Assembly (NCBI RefSeq): GCF_018388445.1
Contig: NZ_CP074405.1
Coordinates: 2,914,001-2,978,000 of the forward strand
Length of the DNA: 64,000 nt
Direction: 5' to 3'
From: Cellulomonas wangleii
GTDB lineage: Bacteria; Actinomycetota; Actinomycetes; Actinomycetales; Cellulomonadaceae
The translations under genes were made by a program, and so were the position numbers. Below, piece after piece: positions 44,487-53,900 of the stretch. Position 1 is the stretch's first letter. Each line of letters opens with the position of its first letter. The notes under the pieces were generated by a model that made no database searches, was not told the origin of the DNA, and saw only the letters and a program-made list of their open reading frames with translations.

Positions 44487-45872
44487 TCAGTCCTGCGGGA
44501 GCTCGCGTCCCAGGGCCACCGCGACCATGTGCTCGCGCGGCACGAGCTTGACGCGCTCGCGCCCCTGCGGCTCGCCCAGCGACCGCTCGTACGCGTCCAG
44601 CAGCTCCCAGCCCTGCCACTGGATGGCCTCGACGCCCCGCTGCTCGAGGAAGTCCACCACGGCCTGCGGGTCGCGCTCGGTGGCCGTGAAGAAGGCCTCC
44701 CCCGCCTCGGCCACGTCCTCGCCGAGGTGCCGGATCGTCTCGGACGCGTCCGACTTGGTGTGACCGATGAGGCCCACGGGGCCGCGCTTGATCCAGCCCG
44801 TGGCGTACACCCCGGGCAGCTGGTCACCGTCGACGTCGATGACGCGACCCTCGCGGTTGGGGATGACCCCCGCGACCTCGTCGAACGGGATGTCGACCAG
44901 CGGCGAGCCGAAGTAGCCGACGGCGCGGTAGACCGCCTGGACCGGCCAGTCGTGGAACTGCCCGGTGCCGGTGACGTTGCCGTCCCCGTTCAGGGCGGTG
45001 CGCTCGGTCCGCAGACCGACCACCTTGCCGTCCTCGCCCAGCACCTCGACCGGCTTGTGCAGGAAGTGCAGGTGGATGCGGCGCGAGGCGGTGAGGTCCT
45101 CGGGCTCCTTGAGCGTCCAGTCCGTGAGGGTCTTGACGACCTGCTTGGTCTGGTTGCTCGAGTGGATGGCGGCCATCGAGCCGTCGTCGAACTCGAAGTC
45201 CTCGGGGTAGACGATGGTGTCGACGTCCGGCACGTGGCCGAGCTCGCGCAGCTCCAGCGGCGAGAACTTGGCCTGCGCCGGCCCGCGGCGCGCGAACACG
45301 TGCACGTCGGTGACGGGGTTCTGCTTGAGGATGTCGTAGACGTTGGCCGGGACCTCGGTGGGCAGCAGGTCGTCGGCGTGCTTCGCCAGGATGCGTGCGA
45401 CGTCGAGCGCGACGTTGCCGGCGCCGAGGACGGCGACGTGCTGCGCCTCCAGCGGCCACGTGCGCGGGACGTCGGGGTGCCCGTCGTACCAGGACACGAA
45501 GTCCGCGGCGCCGTAGGAGCCGTCCAGGTCGATGCCGGGGATCGGCAGCGCCGCGTCCCGGATCGAGCCGGTGGAGAAGATGACCGCGTCGTAGAAGGTG
45601 CGCAGGTCGTCGAGCTTGAGGTCCGTGCCGTAGTCCACGTTCGCCAGCAGCCGGATGTCCCCCCGCTCCAGGACCTTGTGCAGCGCGACGATGATCTGCT
45701 TGATGCGCGGGTGGTCGGGCGCCACGCCGTAGCGGACCAGGCCGAACGGCGCGGGCAGCCGCTCGAACAGGTCGATGCTGACGTCGAGACCGGTCTTCGA
45801 CAGGATGTCGGCCGCGTAGATGCCGGCCGGGCCGGCGCCGACGATCGCGACGCGTAGGGTCGGGGTGCTCAC
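44487..45872 (-). CDS. fprA: ferredoxin/adrenodoxin-NADP reductase, FprA type
   Basis: 461-aa flavoprotein moving electrons between NADPH and ferredoxin. FAD site [17 protein letters not shown] at the N terminus, [16 protein letters not shown] next, NADP site [17 protein letters not shown] near residue 145 with [16 protein letters not shown], and the C-terminal [21 protein letters not shown] at 45872. Divergent from rarD; a possible -10 TAGACT (45987-45992, minus) lies in the gap. Confidence 0.96.
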   Translation of the reverse strand: MSTPTLRVAIVGAGPAGIYAADILSKTGLDVSIDLFERLPAPFGLVRYGVAPDHPRIKQIIVALHKVLERGDIRLLANVDYGTDLKLDDLRTFYDAVIFSTGSIRDAALPIPGIDLDGSYGAADFVSWYDGHPDVPRTWPLEAQHVAVLGAGNVALDVARILAKHADDLLPTEVPANVYDILKQNPVTDVHVFARRGPAQAKFSPLELRELGHVPDVDTIVYPEDFEFDDGSMAAIHSSNQTKQVVKTLTDWTLKEPEDLTASRRIHLHFLHKPVEVLGEDGKVVGLRTERTALNGDGNVTGTGQFHDWPVQAVYRAVGYFGSPLVDIPFDEVAGVIPNREGRVIDVDGDQLPGVYATGWIKRGPVGLIGHTKSDASETIRHLGEDVAEAGEAFFTATERDPQAVVDFLEQRGVEAIQWQGWELLDAYERSLGEPQGRERVKLVPREHMVAVALGRELPQD

Positions 45873-46078
45873 GTGACCAGGTTGCCTTCCGCTGTGGGGG
45901 CGCTCGCACGTCGGACGTCCGGACCCGCTGCGGGCTGCCCCTGCGGCCGTACGCCTCGCCGTCGGTGCGAGAGCAGTGCGCCGACAAGTCTAGGACGCGA
46001 CGCCGATGATGCTCGACGTCCACTCCACGATACGGACATCCCGCCATGCGGACACCAGGCCGTGGCGCGCCGAAGGCC

Positions 46079-46084
46079 TACAGT
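46079..46084 (+). promoter_or_regulatory. -10 element of rarD (leaderless)
   Basis: TACAGT, six bases before the GTG at 46091, no ribosome site and no clear -35. The spacing predicts transcription starting at the start codon. Confidence 0.4.
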
Positions 46085-46090
46085 CACCCC

Positions 46091-47029
46091 GTGCCCGCAC
46101 CAGCCACCACCCAGCGCGCCGGGCTCGCCGCGGGGGTCGCGGCGTACGCCCTGTGGGGCGCGCTCCCCCTGTACTTCCCGCTGCTGTCCCCCGCCGGGCC
46201 CGTCGAGGTCATCGCCCACCGTGTGGTGTGGTCCCTGCTGTTCTGCCTCGTCCTGCTGCTGGTCACCCGCACCTGGGGCGCGTTCGTCGCCCTCCTGCGC
46301 GACCGCGGGCTCGTCCTGCGCCTGACGCTGGCGGCCGTGCTGCTGGCCGTCAACTGGCTGGTCTTCGTCCACGGCGTCACCACGGGCCACGTCGTCGACG
46401 CGGCGCTCGGGTACTTCATCAACCCGCTCGTGACCATCGCGCTGGCGGTGGTCGTGCTGGGTGAGCGCCTGCGCCCCGTGCAGTGGGCCGCCGTCACCTT
46501 CGGCGCGGCCGCCGTCGTGGTGATCACCGTGGGGTACGGGCGACTGCCCTGGATCGCCCTCGTGCTCGCGGCGAGCTTCGGGACCTACGGGCTCATCAAG
46601 AGCCGCCTCGGGCCCCGCGTCGGCGCGCTGCCGGGGCTGGCGGCCGAGACCGTCGTCCTGGTGCCCGTGGCGCTCGGCTACCTGCTGTGGCTGCACGCGG
46701 CCGGCCAGGGCACGTTCGCGCCGAGCCTGCACGGCCTGGCGCTGATGGGCACCGGCGTCCTCACCGCCGTCCCCCTGCTGCTGTTCAACTCCGCCACGCG
46801 GCGCCTGCCCCTGTCGACCGTCGGGCTGCTGCAGTACCTGACGCCCGTGCTGCAGCTGGCGATCGGGGTCCTGGTGGCGGGCGAGCAGATGCCGCCTGCC
46901 CGCTGGTGGGGCTTCGCGCTCGTGTGGGTGGCGCTGATCGTGCTCACCGTGGACGGTGTGCGGCACGCCCGGCGCCGACCCGGGGTGCCGACCCCGCCCT
47001 CGCCCTCGCCCGCGCCGCCGACCGTCTGA
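46091..47029 (+). CDS. rarD: RarD-type EamA membrane transporter
   Basis: 312-aa membrane protein with about ten hydrophobic spans and EamA/DMT layout. RarD features: AAYALWGALPLYF near the start, EVIAHRVVWSLLF, GYFINPLVTIALAVVVLGERL, and the C-terminal half LPLSTVGLLQYLTPVLQLAIGV with GEQM. Function of the family (chloramphenicol-sensitive or metabolite export) is not settled. GTG at 46091 is chosen from the -10 spacing; a longer opening begins at 46046. Confidence 0.9.
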   Translation: MPAPATTQRAGLAAGVAAYALWGALPLYFPLLSPAGPVEVIAHRVVWSLLFCLVLLLVTRTWGAFVALLRDRGLVLRLTLAAVLLAVNWLVFVHGVTTGHVVDAALGYFINPLVTIALAVVVLGERLRPVQWAAVTFGAAAVVVITVGYGRLPWIALVLAASFGTYGLIKSRLGPRVGALPGLAAETVVLVPVALGYLLWLHAAGQGTFAPSLHGLALMGTGVLTAVPLLLFNSATRRLPLSTVGLLQYLTPVLQLAIGVLVAGEQMPPARWWGFALVWVALIVLTVDGVRHARRRPGVPTPPSPSPAPPTV

Positions 47030-47056
47030 CCGACGGCCCGTCCTGCGCAGCAGGCG

Positions 47057-48685
47057 TCAGTCGTCCTCGACCCGCGCCTCACGGTCGCCCAGCCGGACCG
47101 TCCACCCCGCGCGGACCACCGCACGGGCGCCGGCGGGCAGCACCCGGGCCGCGCCGGCGGGATCGACGACGACGGTCCCGTTGGTGGACCCGCGGTCGCT
47201 CACCCAGATCGCCGCACCCTCGTCCTCGCCGGGCTCCGGCCCGAACTCGGCATGCACCCGCGACAGGGAGCGCGCGGCGTCGCTCAGCACGACGACGTGC
47301 AGGATGTCCTGGCCGTCCTCGGCGCGCGGCCCCCGGCCCACCAGCCCTCGGCCGACGACGCGCACGCGCTCGCCGGTGTCGAAGTGCAGGGCCAGCGTGC
47401 CGGTGCGACGTCGCAGCGTGCCGGGGTCGCGCACGCGGGTGTGCTCCAGCTCGGCCAGGTCGTCCTCGGTCGGCAGCCCCGGCGCGGCGGGAGCCGGGGT
47501 CACGGGCGCGCGCGCCCCGCCCCGCTCACGCCGGCCGACCTCGGGCGGCGGGGGAAGCAGGTCGGGCCGTGCAGCGGCCGGTGCCGGGGCGGGGTCCAGG
47601 GCCGTGGGCGCCGGGCGCACCAGGTCGGGAGCCGGGGGTACGGGCACCTCGGCCGGTGCCACGGGCGGCAGCCGGAACGACACCTCCAGCGGGGCGCCCA
47701 CGGCGGGGAACCCGTCCGTCGACGGCTCGGTCGCCGGGGACGTCGACGTGGGCGGGCCGGCCGACGGCACCGGCTCGCGCCCCGGCGGCGGGGTCGGCGT
47801 CCAGGGGCGGGCGTCGGCCACCCGCGGCGCCGCGCCGCGCGTGGCCGCGCTGCGCGTGGCCGCGGGACCGGCGGAGGGCTGCGACGGTGCACCGGCCGCG
47901 ACGACCGCGGTGCCGGACGCCCTGTCGTGCCACCCGCGGCGCTGCGGCGAGGAGTCCCACGCGGCCGACGCGGCCACGACCCAGTTGCCCACGCCCGCGA
48001 CCAACGAGCCGAGTGCCACCACCAGCTGCCGGACGAACGCGCGCGGCACACCCGGCGTGCCACCCGTGCGCGCGTCGACCGTGCGCAGACCCGTGAGGTA
48101 CGCGCCCAGGGTGGCCCCCCGCAGGCCTTCGGCGAGAAGCTGGCCGAGACCGACGAGCGGCACGACCAGGAGCGCCGCAGGAGCGGCCGCACCGTCGGTC
48201 ACGCGGACGACGAACACCATGAGGACCGCCACGACGACCAGCAGGAGCAGGTCGATCGCGTACGCGAGCACGCGCGGCCCGACGCCCGGCACCGCGCCGT
48301 CACCCTCGGGCCGGGGCGGGCGGCCCGCGGCGCGCACGTCGCGCGCGGCCGCTGCCGCGTCGTACCGGGGAGGCGTCGCGGGTCCGGCGGGGTCGGCCAC
48401 CTGCGCCGGGGGTGTCGCCACGCCCACGACCGTCAGGACGTCGGTCGGGGCCGTCGGCACGGACGGCGTGAGCACGCGGTCGTCCACGACCGGTGGCACC
48501 GGCAGCGCGCCGACCGGCACGGCACCGGACGCGGGGCGGACCTCGTCGTCGCCGGCGCCGTCCTCGTCGACGGCGGGCCGGGCGATCAGCGGGACACGCG
48601 CCCCGCAGACCGCGCAGGACTCCGCGTCCGGGGCGAGCGGCATGCCGCACGAGGCGCAGCGGGGTGCCGAGGCACGGGTGCTCAC
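47057..48685 (-). CDS. zinc-ribbon / RDD membrane / FHA protein
   Basis: 542-aa multidomain protein. Residues 8-32 form a CxxC-CxxC zinc ribbon (CASCGMPL, CAVCGARV). Near 140-260 is an RDD membrane domain (GPRVLAYAIDLLLLVVVAVL, LRGATLGAYLTGLRTVD). A Pro/Ala-rich linker follows, then a C-terminal FHA domain (RGLVGRGP, SLSRVHAEF, SDRGSTNGT) that binds phosphothreonine. GTG at 48685 follows GAGGAG. With the PP2C phosphatase next to it, it points to Ser/Thr kinase signalling; no kinase is in the window. Confidence 0.88.
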   Translation of the reverse strand: MSTRASAPRCASCGMPLAPDAESCAVCGARVPLIARPAVDEDGAGDDEVRPASGAVPVGALPVPPVVDDRVLTPSVPTAPTDVLTVVGVATPPAQVADPAGPATPPRYDAAAAARDVRAAGRPPRPEGDGAVPGVGPRVLAYAIDLLLLVVVAVLMVFVVRVTDGAAAPAALLVVPLVGLGQLLAEGLRGATLGAYLTGLRTVDARTGGTPGVPRAFVRQLVVALGSLVAGVGNWVVAASAAWDSSPQRRGWHDRASGTAVVAAGAPSQPSAGPAATRSAATRGAAPRVADARPWTPTPPPGREPVPSAGPPTSTSPATEPSTDGFPAVGAPLEVSFRLPPVAPAEVPVPPAPDLVRPAPTALDPAPAPAAARPDLLPPPPEVGRRERGGARAPVTPAPAAPGLPTEDDLAELEHTRVRDPGTLRRRTGTLALHFDTGERVRVVGRGLVGRGPRAEDGQDILHVVVLSDAARSLSRVHAEFGPEPGEDEGAAIWVSDRGSTNGTVVVDPAGAARVLPAGARAVVRAGWTVRLGDREARVEDD

Positions 48686-48713
48686 AGACGCTCCTCGGGG
48701 GTCGGGTGAGCCG

Positions 48714-49484
48714 TCATCGTGCCATGCCGGGGTCGCGACCACCGGCAGGCGAGGGGGTGACTCCGAGCGCGTCCACGACCACCACGGTGACGTTGTCCTG
48801 CGCGCCCGCCGCGAGCGCCTCGCGCACCAGCCGGTCGGCCGCCGCTCCCGGGTGACGCTCCGCCCGCAGCACCGCCTGCACCCGGGCGTCGGGCAGCGCG
48901 TCGGTCAGGCCGTCGGAGCACACCACCATCCGGTCCCCCGCGCTCACGGGGAACATCCTCAGCTCGGGGTCGACGTTCGACGACGCCCCGCCGAGCACCC
49001 GCGTCACGACGTGGCGCCGGGGGTGGCGCGGTGCGTCCTCCACCGCGACGAGGCCCTGCTCGACCAGCTCGGCGACCTCCGAGTGGTCCCGGGTGAGCTG
49101 CTCGAGCATGCCCCCGACCATGCGGTAGGTGCGCGAGTCACCGACGTTGAGCACCACCCAGCAGGGCACCCCCGCGTGCTCGGTGACGACCACCCCGGTC
49201 AGGGTCGTGCCGGGCCGGCGCTCGCCCTCGGCGGGCAGCTCCCGGACGCGGCGGTGCGCCTCGCGCACGACGTGGGTGACGTCGTCCAGCGTGGGTCCGG
49301 TCCCGGCCAGGGTGGCGACCACCTCGACGGCGAGGCGGGACGCGACCTCACCGGCCTCGTGGCCGCCCATGCCGTCGGCGACGACGAACAGCCCGTCGGC
49401 CGCCCAGGCCGTGTCCTCGTTGGTCTCCCGGGCCGCCTGGTCCGTGGCGACGCCGGACCGCAGCCGCACGCCCCCGACCATCAC
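48714..49484 (-). CDS. PP2C-family Ser/Thr phosphatase
   Basis: 256-aa metal-dependent phosphatase. Motifs in order: RETNEDTAW, VVADGMGGHEAGEVAS, VLNVGDSRTYR, CSDGLTD and QDNVTVVVVD, carrying the metal-binding aspartates. No membrane span, so cytoplasmic. GTG 49484 with ATG at 49481 as alternative. It is 28 bases from the FHA gene and 10 from the prenyl synthase gene, so likely one transcript; it may reverse a kinase acting on the FHA partner. Confidence 0.94.
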   Translation of the reverse strand: MMVGGVRLRSGVATDQAARETNEDTAWAADGLFVVADGMGGHEAGEVASRLAVEVVATLAGTGPTLDDVTHVVREAHRRVRELPAEGERRPGTTLTGVVVTEHAGVPCWVVLNVGDSRTYRMVGGMLEQLTRDHSEVAELVEQGLVAVEDAPRHPRRHVVTRVLGGASSNVDPELRMFPVSAGDRMVVCSDGLTDALPDARVQAVLRAERHPGAAADRLVREALAAGAQDNVTVVVVDALGVTPSPAGGRDPGMAR

Positions 49485-49494
49485 CGCTCCCGCG

Positions 49495-50502
49495 TCACGA
49501 CGCCCGGTCGACGAGCGCGTCGGCGAACGCGACCAGGGCGTCCTTCACCGGCCCGGCGGGCAGCGGGGCCAGCTCGGTGACGGCCTGGCGGGCGAGGTCG
49601 ACGGCGCGGCGGCGCGTCAGCGAGACGACCTCGTGCTCCCGCAGCGCCTCGACGGCCGCCGAGAGGTCGGCGTCGTCCGACAGGTCCGCGTCGAGCAGCG
49701 CCAGCACGTCGCGGTCCGCGGACCCGACCGGCGCCGAGGCGGCGCGCGAGCGCAGCAGCAGGGCCGGCATGGTCGGCACGCCCTCACGCAGGTCCGTGCC
49801 GGGGGTCTTGCCCGTCACGGTGCCGTCGGAGGTGAGGTCGATGACGTCGTCGGCCAGCTGGAACGCGACACCGATGGTCTCGCCGAACTGCGTGACCGTG
49901 CGCACCGCGTCCGGGCGGCAGCCGGCGAACATCGCGCCGAAGCGGGCGGACGTCGCGATGAGCGAGGCCGTCTTGTCGGCCAGCACCTGCAGGTAGTGGG
50001 AGACCGGGTCCTCGTCGGGCCGCGGGCCGACCGTCTCGTGCAGCTGGCCGAGGCAGAGCCGCTCGAACGTCTGCGCCTGGATCCGCACGGCCTCGGGGCC
50101 GAGCCCCGAGACGATCGACGACGCCCGCGCGAACAGCAGGTCGCCGGTGAGGATCGCGACGGAGTTGCCCCAGACCTCGTGCGCGGACGGCGCACCGCGC
50201 CGCAGCGGCGCGGAGTCCATGACGTCGTCGTGGTACAGCGTCGCCAGGTGCGTGAGCTCGACGACCGCGGCCGCGTCCACCACTTCGCGCCGACCGCCGT
50301 CGCCCAGCTCGGCCGTGAGGAGGGTGAGCAGCGGGCGCAGCCGCTTGCCGCCCGCGTTGACCAGGTGGCTCGAGGCGTCGTGCGCGATCGGGTCGGCGTA
50401 CGTGACGGCGTCGCGCAGGAGCTCCTCGACGAGCCCGAGACGCCCGGTGAGGCGCTCGGCGAGTGCGGCGTCGTGGAGCGGGAGGGCGAGTGCGGTTGTC
50501 AC
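49495..50502 (-). CDS. polyprenyl diphosphate synthase
   Basis: 335-aa trans-prenyltransferase that extends isoprenoid chains, here probably the menaquinone side chain. First Asp-rich motif LYHDDVMD near residue 89, second FQLADDVIDL near 217, and the substrate residues GGKRLRP. GTG start at 50502. It sits 97 bases downstream of nuoN, fitting a respiratory-quinone role; chain length (octa- or nonaprenyl) cannot be fixed by eye. Confidence 0.94.
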   Translation of the reverse strand: MTTALALPLHDAALAERLTGRLGLVEELLRDAVTYADPIAHDASSHLVNAGGKRLRPLLTLLTAELGDGGRREVVDAAAVVELTHLATLYHDDVMDSAPLRRGAPSAHEVWGNSVAILTGDLLFARASSIVSGLGPEAVRIQAQTFERLCLGQLHETVGPRPDEDPVSHYLQVLADKTASLIATSARFGAMFAGCRPDAVRTVTQFGETIGVAFQLADDVIDLTSDGTVTGKTPGTDLREGVPTMPALLLRSRAASAPVGSADRDVLALLDADLSDDADLSAAVEALREHEVVSLTRRRAVDLARQAVTELAPLPAGPVKDALVAFADALVDRAS

Positions 50503-50599
50503 GGCACGAACCTATCCGCCCCACGGCGCAACGGCGGAACCGGGCGACCGCGATGTCCGGTGACTCCCGGTTCGCACCGCACCCCGCACGTCCGGGTGC

Positions 50600-52318
50600 T
50601 CACGGCAGCAGGAGCGCCACGGACGCGATGGCGTCGAGCACGGGCGACGGGGCGACCCCGAGCACGACCGTGAGGACGGCACAGATCCCCACCGCGACGA
50701 CCGTCAGACCCTCGCCGGCGGCGACGGTCGTCCGGGCGGCCCGCACGGGCTCCGCGACGGCCACGGACGGGACGCCGACGGTCTCGACGGGCTCGACCGC
50801 GGTCGCGGGCTCCGGTGCCACATCGGGGGTCGCGTCCGACGTGAGACCGGGCGCGGTCTCACCGGCGACGCCCGGCGCCTCCTGCGGGTCCGTGAAGAAC
50901 ATCAGGACGATGATCCGGACGTAGAAGAACGCCGCCGCCGCCGACGCCAGCACGCCCACCAGGGCGAGCTGCCAGGCGCCGCCCTCGACCGCCGCGGAGA
51001 AGACCGCGAACTTGCCGACGAAGCCCGCGGTCAGCGGGATCCCCGCGAACGACAGCAGGAACAGCGTGAAGGTGACCGCCGCGACCGGGTGGCTGCGGCC
51101 CAGGCCGGCCCACTGCGACAGGCGCGTGGCCTCCCCGAGCACGACCGGGCCGTCGTCGTCCCCCGTGCCCTGCTCGCGCACCAGGCTGACCAGGCCGAAC
51201 GCACCGACCGTGGTCGCGCCGTACGCCAGCAGGTAGAACAGCACGGCGGTGATGCCCGCCTCGTCGAGCGCCACGATGCCCGTCAGGACGAACCCGGCGT
51301 GCGCGATCGAGGAGTACGCCAGCAGCCGCTTGACGTCGGTCTGGACCAGCGCGGCGACCGTGCCCACGACCATGGTGACGATGGCCACGATCCACAGGAC
51401 CACCTCGAGGTCCCAGGCCATGGTCGGGAGCATCCCGTAGACGACCCGCAGCAGCGCCCCGAAGGCGGCGACCTTGGTGCACGCCGCCATGAACGCGGTG
51501 ACCGGGGTCGGCGCGCCCTGGTAGACGTCCGGCGTCCACATGTGGAACGGCACGGCGCCGACCTTGAAGAACAGCCCGGCCAGGAGCAGCAGGGCGCCCA
51601 CGACGAGCAGCCCCTCCATCCCGTTGGGCGTGGTCGTCGCCGCCGCGATGTCCGCGTACCGCAGGGACCCGGCGTACCCGTAGAGCAGGCCGATGCCGAA
51701 CAGCATGAGGGCGGAGACGAAGGCACCCAGCAGGAAGTACTTCATCGACGCCTCCTGCGACAGCAGGCGGCGGCGGCGTCCCATGCCGGACAGCAGGTAC
51801 AGCGGGAGGGACAGGACCTCGAGCGCGACGAACAGCGTCAGCAGGTCGGTGGTCGCGGGGAACAGCATCATGCCGCCGGTGGCGAACAGCAGCAGCGGGT
51901 AGACCTCGGTCTGGCGCAGCCCCTTGCGCCGGGCCAGCTCCTCGTAGTCCGAGCCGGGCACGGCCGCCGCGGACGGCGCGAACGCGTCCTCGCCGCCGGC
52001 GACCCGGTCCGCGAACAGGAGAGTGGACAGCAGGGCGAGCAGCGCGATGGTCGCCTGCAGCACGAGCGTGGGGCCGTCGACCACCAGCGAACCGGACAGC
52101 ACGTCGGTGCCGCCCGTGCGCTCGACGTCGGACCACAGCGCGGCGACGGCCAGCAGCGCGCCGGCCAGGGCACCCAGCGTGAGGACGAGCTGGACGGTCC
52201 GCCGGCGCGCGGCGGGCACGAACGCCTCGACGAGCACACCCACGACGGCCGCCAGCAGCACGACCAGCAGGGGCGTCATCGGCCCCCATGCGATCTCCGG
52301 GGCGGTGAAGCCGCTCAC
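50600..52318 (-). CDS. nuoN: NADH-quinone oxidoreductase subunit N
   Basis: 572-aa antiporter-like proton-pumping subunit with about 14 spans. Conserved lysine-bearing helices in KVAAFGALLRVVYG and QTDVKRLLAYSSIAHAGFVL. A Pro/Ala/Glu/Val-rich insert of about 60 residues (EAPGVAGETAPGL to PVRAARTTV) lies before the last helix and makes it longer than most NuoN. GTG at 52318 overlaps nuoM (GTGA). Last gene of the operon. Confidence 0.97.
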   Translation of the reverse strand: MSGFTAPEIAWGPMTPLLVVLLAAVVGVLVEAFVPAARRRTVQLVLTLGALAGALLAVAALWSDVERTGGTDVLSGSLVVDGPTLVLQATIALLALLSTLLFADRVAGGEDAFAPSAAAVPGSDYEELARRKGLRQTEVYPLLLFATGGMMLFPATTDLLTLFVALEVLSLPLYLLSGMGRRRRLLSQEASMKYFLLGAFVSALMLFGIGLLYGYAGSLRYADIAAATTTPNGMEGLLVVGALLLLAGLFFKVGAVPFHMWTPDVYQGAPTPVTAFMAACTKVAAFGALLRVVYGMLPTMAWDLEVVLWIVAIVTMVVGTVAALVQTDVKRLLAYSSIAHAGFVLTGIVALDEAGITAVLFYLLAYGATTVGAFGLVSLVREQGTGDDDGPVVLGEATRLSQWAGLGRSHPVAAVTFTLFLLSFAGIPLTAGFVGKFAVFSAAVEGGAWQLALVGVLASAAAAFFYVRIIVLMFFTDPQEAPGVAGETAPGLTSDATPDVAPEPATAVEPVETVGVPSVAVAEPVRAARTTVAAGEGLTVVAVGICAVLTVVLGVAPSPVLDAIASVALLLP

Positions 52319-53871
52319 TGGTCACTCCCTTCCGTACCGGCGGGGGTCGCGGTGCTCACCGCGGGCTGGACGTCGTCGAGGCCCAGCTGGGCGACGCTCT
52401 CGACCGCGGGTGGCCGGACCAGGTCGAGCGCCGGGCCGGGCAGGAACCCGAGGACCAGCATGAGCGCGATCAGCGGGCCCACGACCCACCGCTCGCGGCC
52501 GGACGCGTCGGGCAGGTCCGCCAGCTCGGGGCGCACCGGACCGGTGAACACCCGCTGGTAGAGCCAGAGCACGTAGATCGCGGCGAGCACCACGCCGAGC
52601 GTCGCGACGACCGCGGCAGCGGGGTGCCGGGCGAAGGTGCCGACGATGACGAGGAACTCGCTGACGAAGGTCGACAGCCCGGGCAGCGACAGCGCCGACA
52701 GGCCGACGACCAGGAAGAGACCCGCCATGACCGGGACGACCTTCTGCAGCCCACCGAAGTCCACGATCTGCTGCGAGCCGCGCCGCGCCGCGAGGAAGCC
52801 CACGAGCAGGAACAGCGCACCCGTCGACAGGCCGTGGTTGACCATGTAGAACGACGAGCCGGCGATCGACGTCGAGGTGAAGGCGAAGATGCCCAGGACG
52901 ATGAAGCCGAAGTGCGACACCGAGGTGTACGCGACCAGGCGCATCATGTCCTTCTGCCCGATCGCCAGCAGTGCGCCGTAGAGCACCGAGACGACCGCGA
53001 GCACGATGATCACGGGGGCCGCCCAGCGGGACGCCCCCGGGAACAGCGGCAGGCACAGCGTGAGCATCCCGAAGGTGCCGACCTTGTCGAGCACGCCGAC
53101 CAGGAGCGTCGAGGTGCCGGCGGGCGCCTGCTGCGCCGCGTCCGGCAGCCACGTGTGCACCGGGAACATCGGGGCCTTGATCGCGAACGCGAGGAAGAAC
53201 GACAGGAAGAGCCACTTCTCGACCGTCGGGTCCAGGTCGAGCCCGACCAGGTTCTCGGTGAGGAAGCCCTCGGGGCCGCCGGGGCCCTGCAGGTACAGCG
53301 CGATCACGCCCACGAGCATGATCAGCCCGCCCGCCAGCGAGTACAGCAGGAACTTCACCGCGGCGTAGCGCCGCTGCGCGCCGCCGAACGCCCCGATCAT
53401 GAAGTAGACGGGGATGAGCATCGCCTCGAAGACGACGTAGAACAGGAACACGTCGCGCGCCGCGAACACGAGGACGATGAACGCCTCGAGCAGCAGCACG
53501 AGCGCCAGGTAGTGGCGCAGCCGGTCGGTGGGGCCGTCGGCGGAGCCCTGCTCGCGCCAGGCGGCCAGCACGACGAGCGGCACGAGCACCGCGGACATCG
53601 CGATCAGCGCCAGGCCGACGCCGTCGACGCCGAGGGCCCACGACACGCCGAGCGCCGGGATCCACGGGGCGGTCTCGACGAGCTGGTGCGTCGCCGCGGT
53701 GCCCGTGTCGAAGGCCGCGAAGGCCCCGACGACGAGCAGGACCTCGGCGAGCGCGAACCCGAGCGCGACGGCACGCGTGCGCGGTCGCGCGCCGGCGGGC
53801 AGCAGCCACAGGGCCACGGCTCCGAGCAGCGGCAGCACCACCAGCGCGGTGAGCCAGGGGAGGTTCGACAT
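52315..53871 (-). CDS. nuoM: NADH-quinone oxidoreductase subunit M
   Basis: 518-aa antiporter-like membrane subunit. Key segments: ARDVFLFYVVFEAMLIPVYF with the conserved glutamate, KAPMFPVHTWLPDAAQQAPAG with the proton-channel lysine and His, and GQKDMMRLVAYTSVSHFGF. ATG at 53871; longer openings are not NuoM-like. 29 bases after nuoL. Confidence 0.98.
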   Translation of the reverse strand: MSNLPWLTALVVLPLLGAVALWLLPAGARPRTRAVALGFALAEVLLVVGAFAAFDTGTAATHQLVETAPWIPALGVSWALGVDGVGLALIAMSAVLVPLVVLAAWREQGSADGPTDRLRHYLALVLLLEAFIVLVFAARDVFLFYVVFEAMLIPVYFMIGAFGGAQRRYAAVKFLLYSLAGGLIMLVGVIALYLQGPGGPEGFLTENLVGLDLDPTVEKWLFLSFFLAFAIKAPMFPVHTWLPDAAQQAPAGTSTLLVGVLDKVGTFGMLTLCLPLFPGASRWAAPVIIVLAVVSVLYGALLAIGQKDMMRLVAYTSVSHFGFIVLGIFAFTSTSIAGSSFYMVNHGLSTGALFLLVGFLAARRGSQQIVDFGGLQKVVPVMAGLFLVVGLSALSLPGLSTFVSEFLVIVGTFARHPAAAVVATLGVVLAAIYVLWLYQRVFTGPVRPELADLPDASGRERWVVGPLIALMLVLGFLPGPALDLVRPPAVESVAQLGLDDVQPAVSTATPAGTEGSDQ

Positions 53872-53900
53872 CTGTTCCGGTTCTCCTGTCGACTCTTCGG

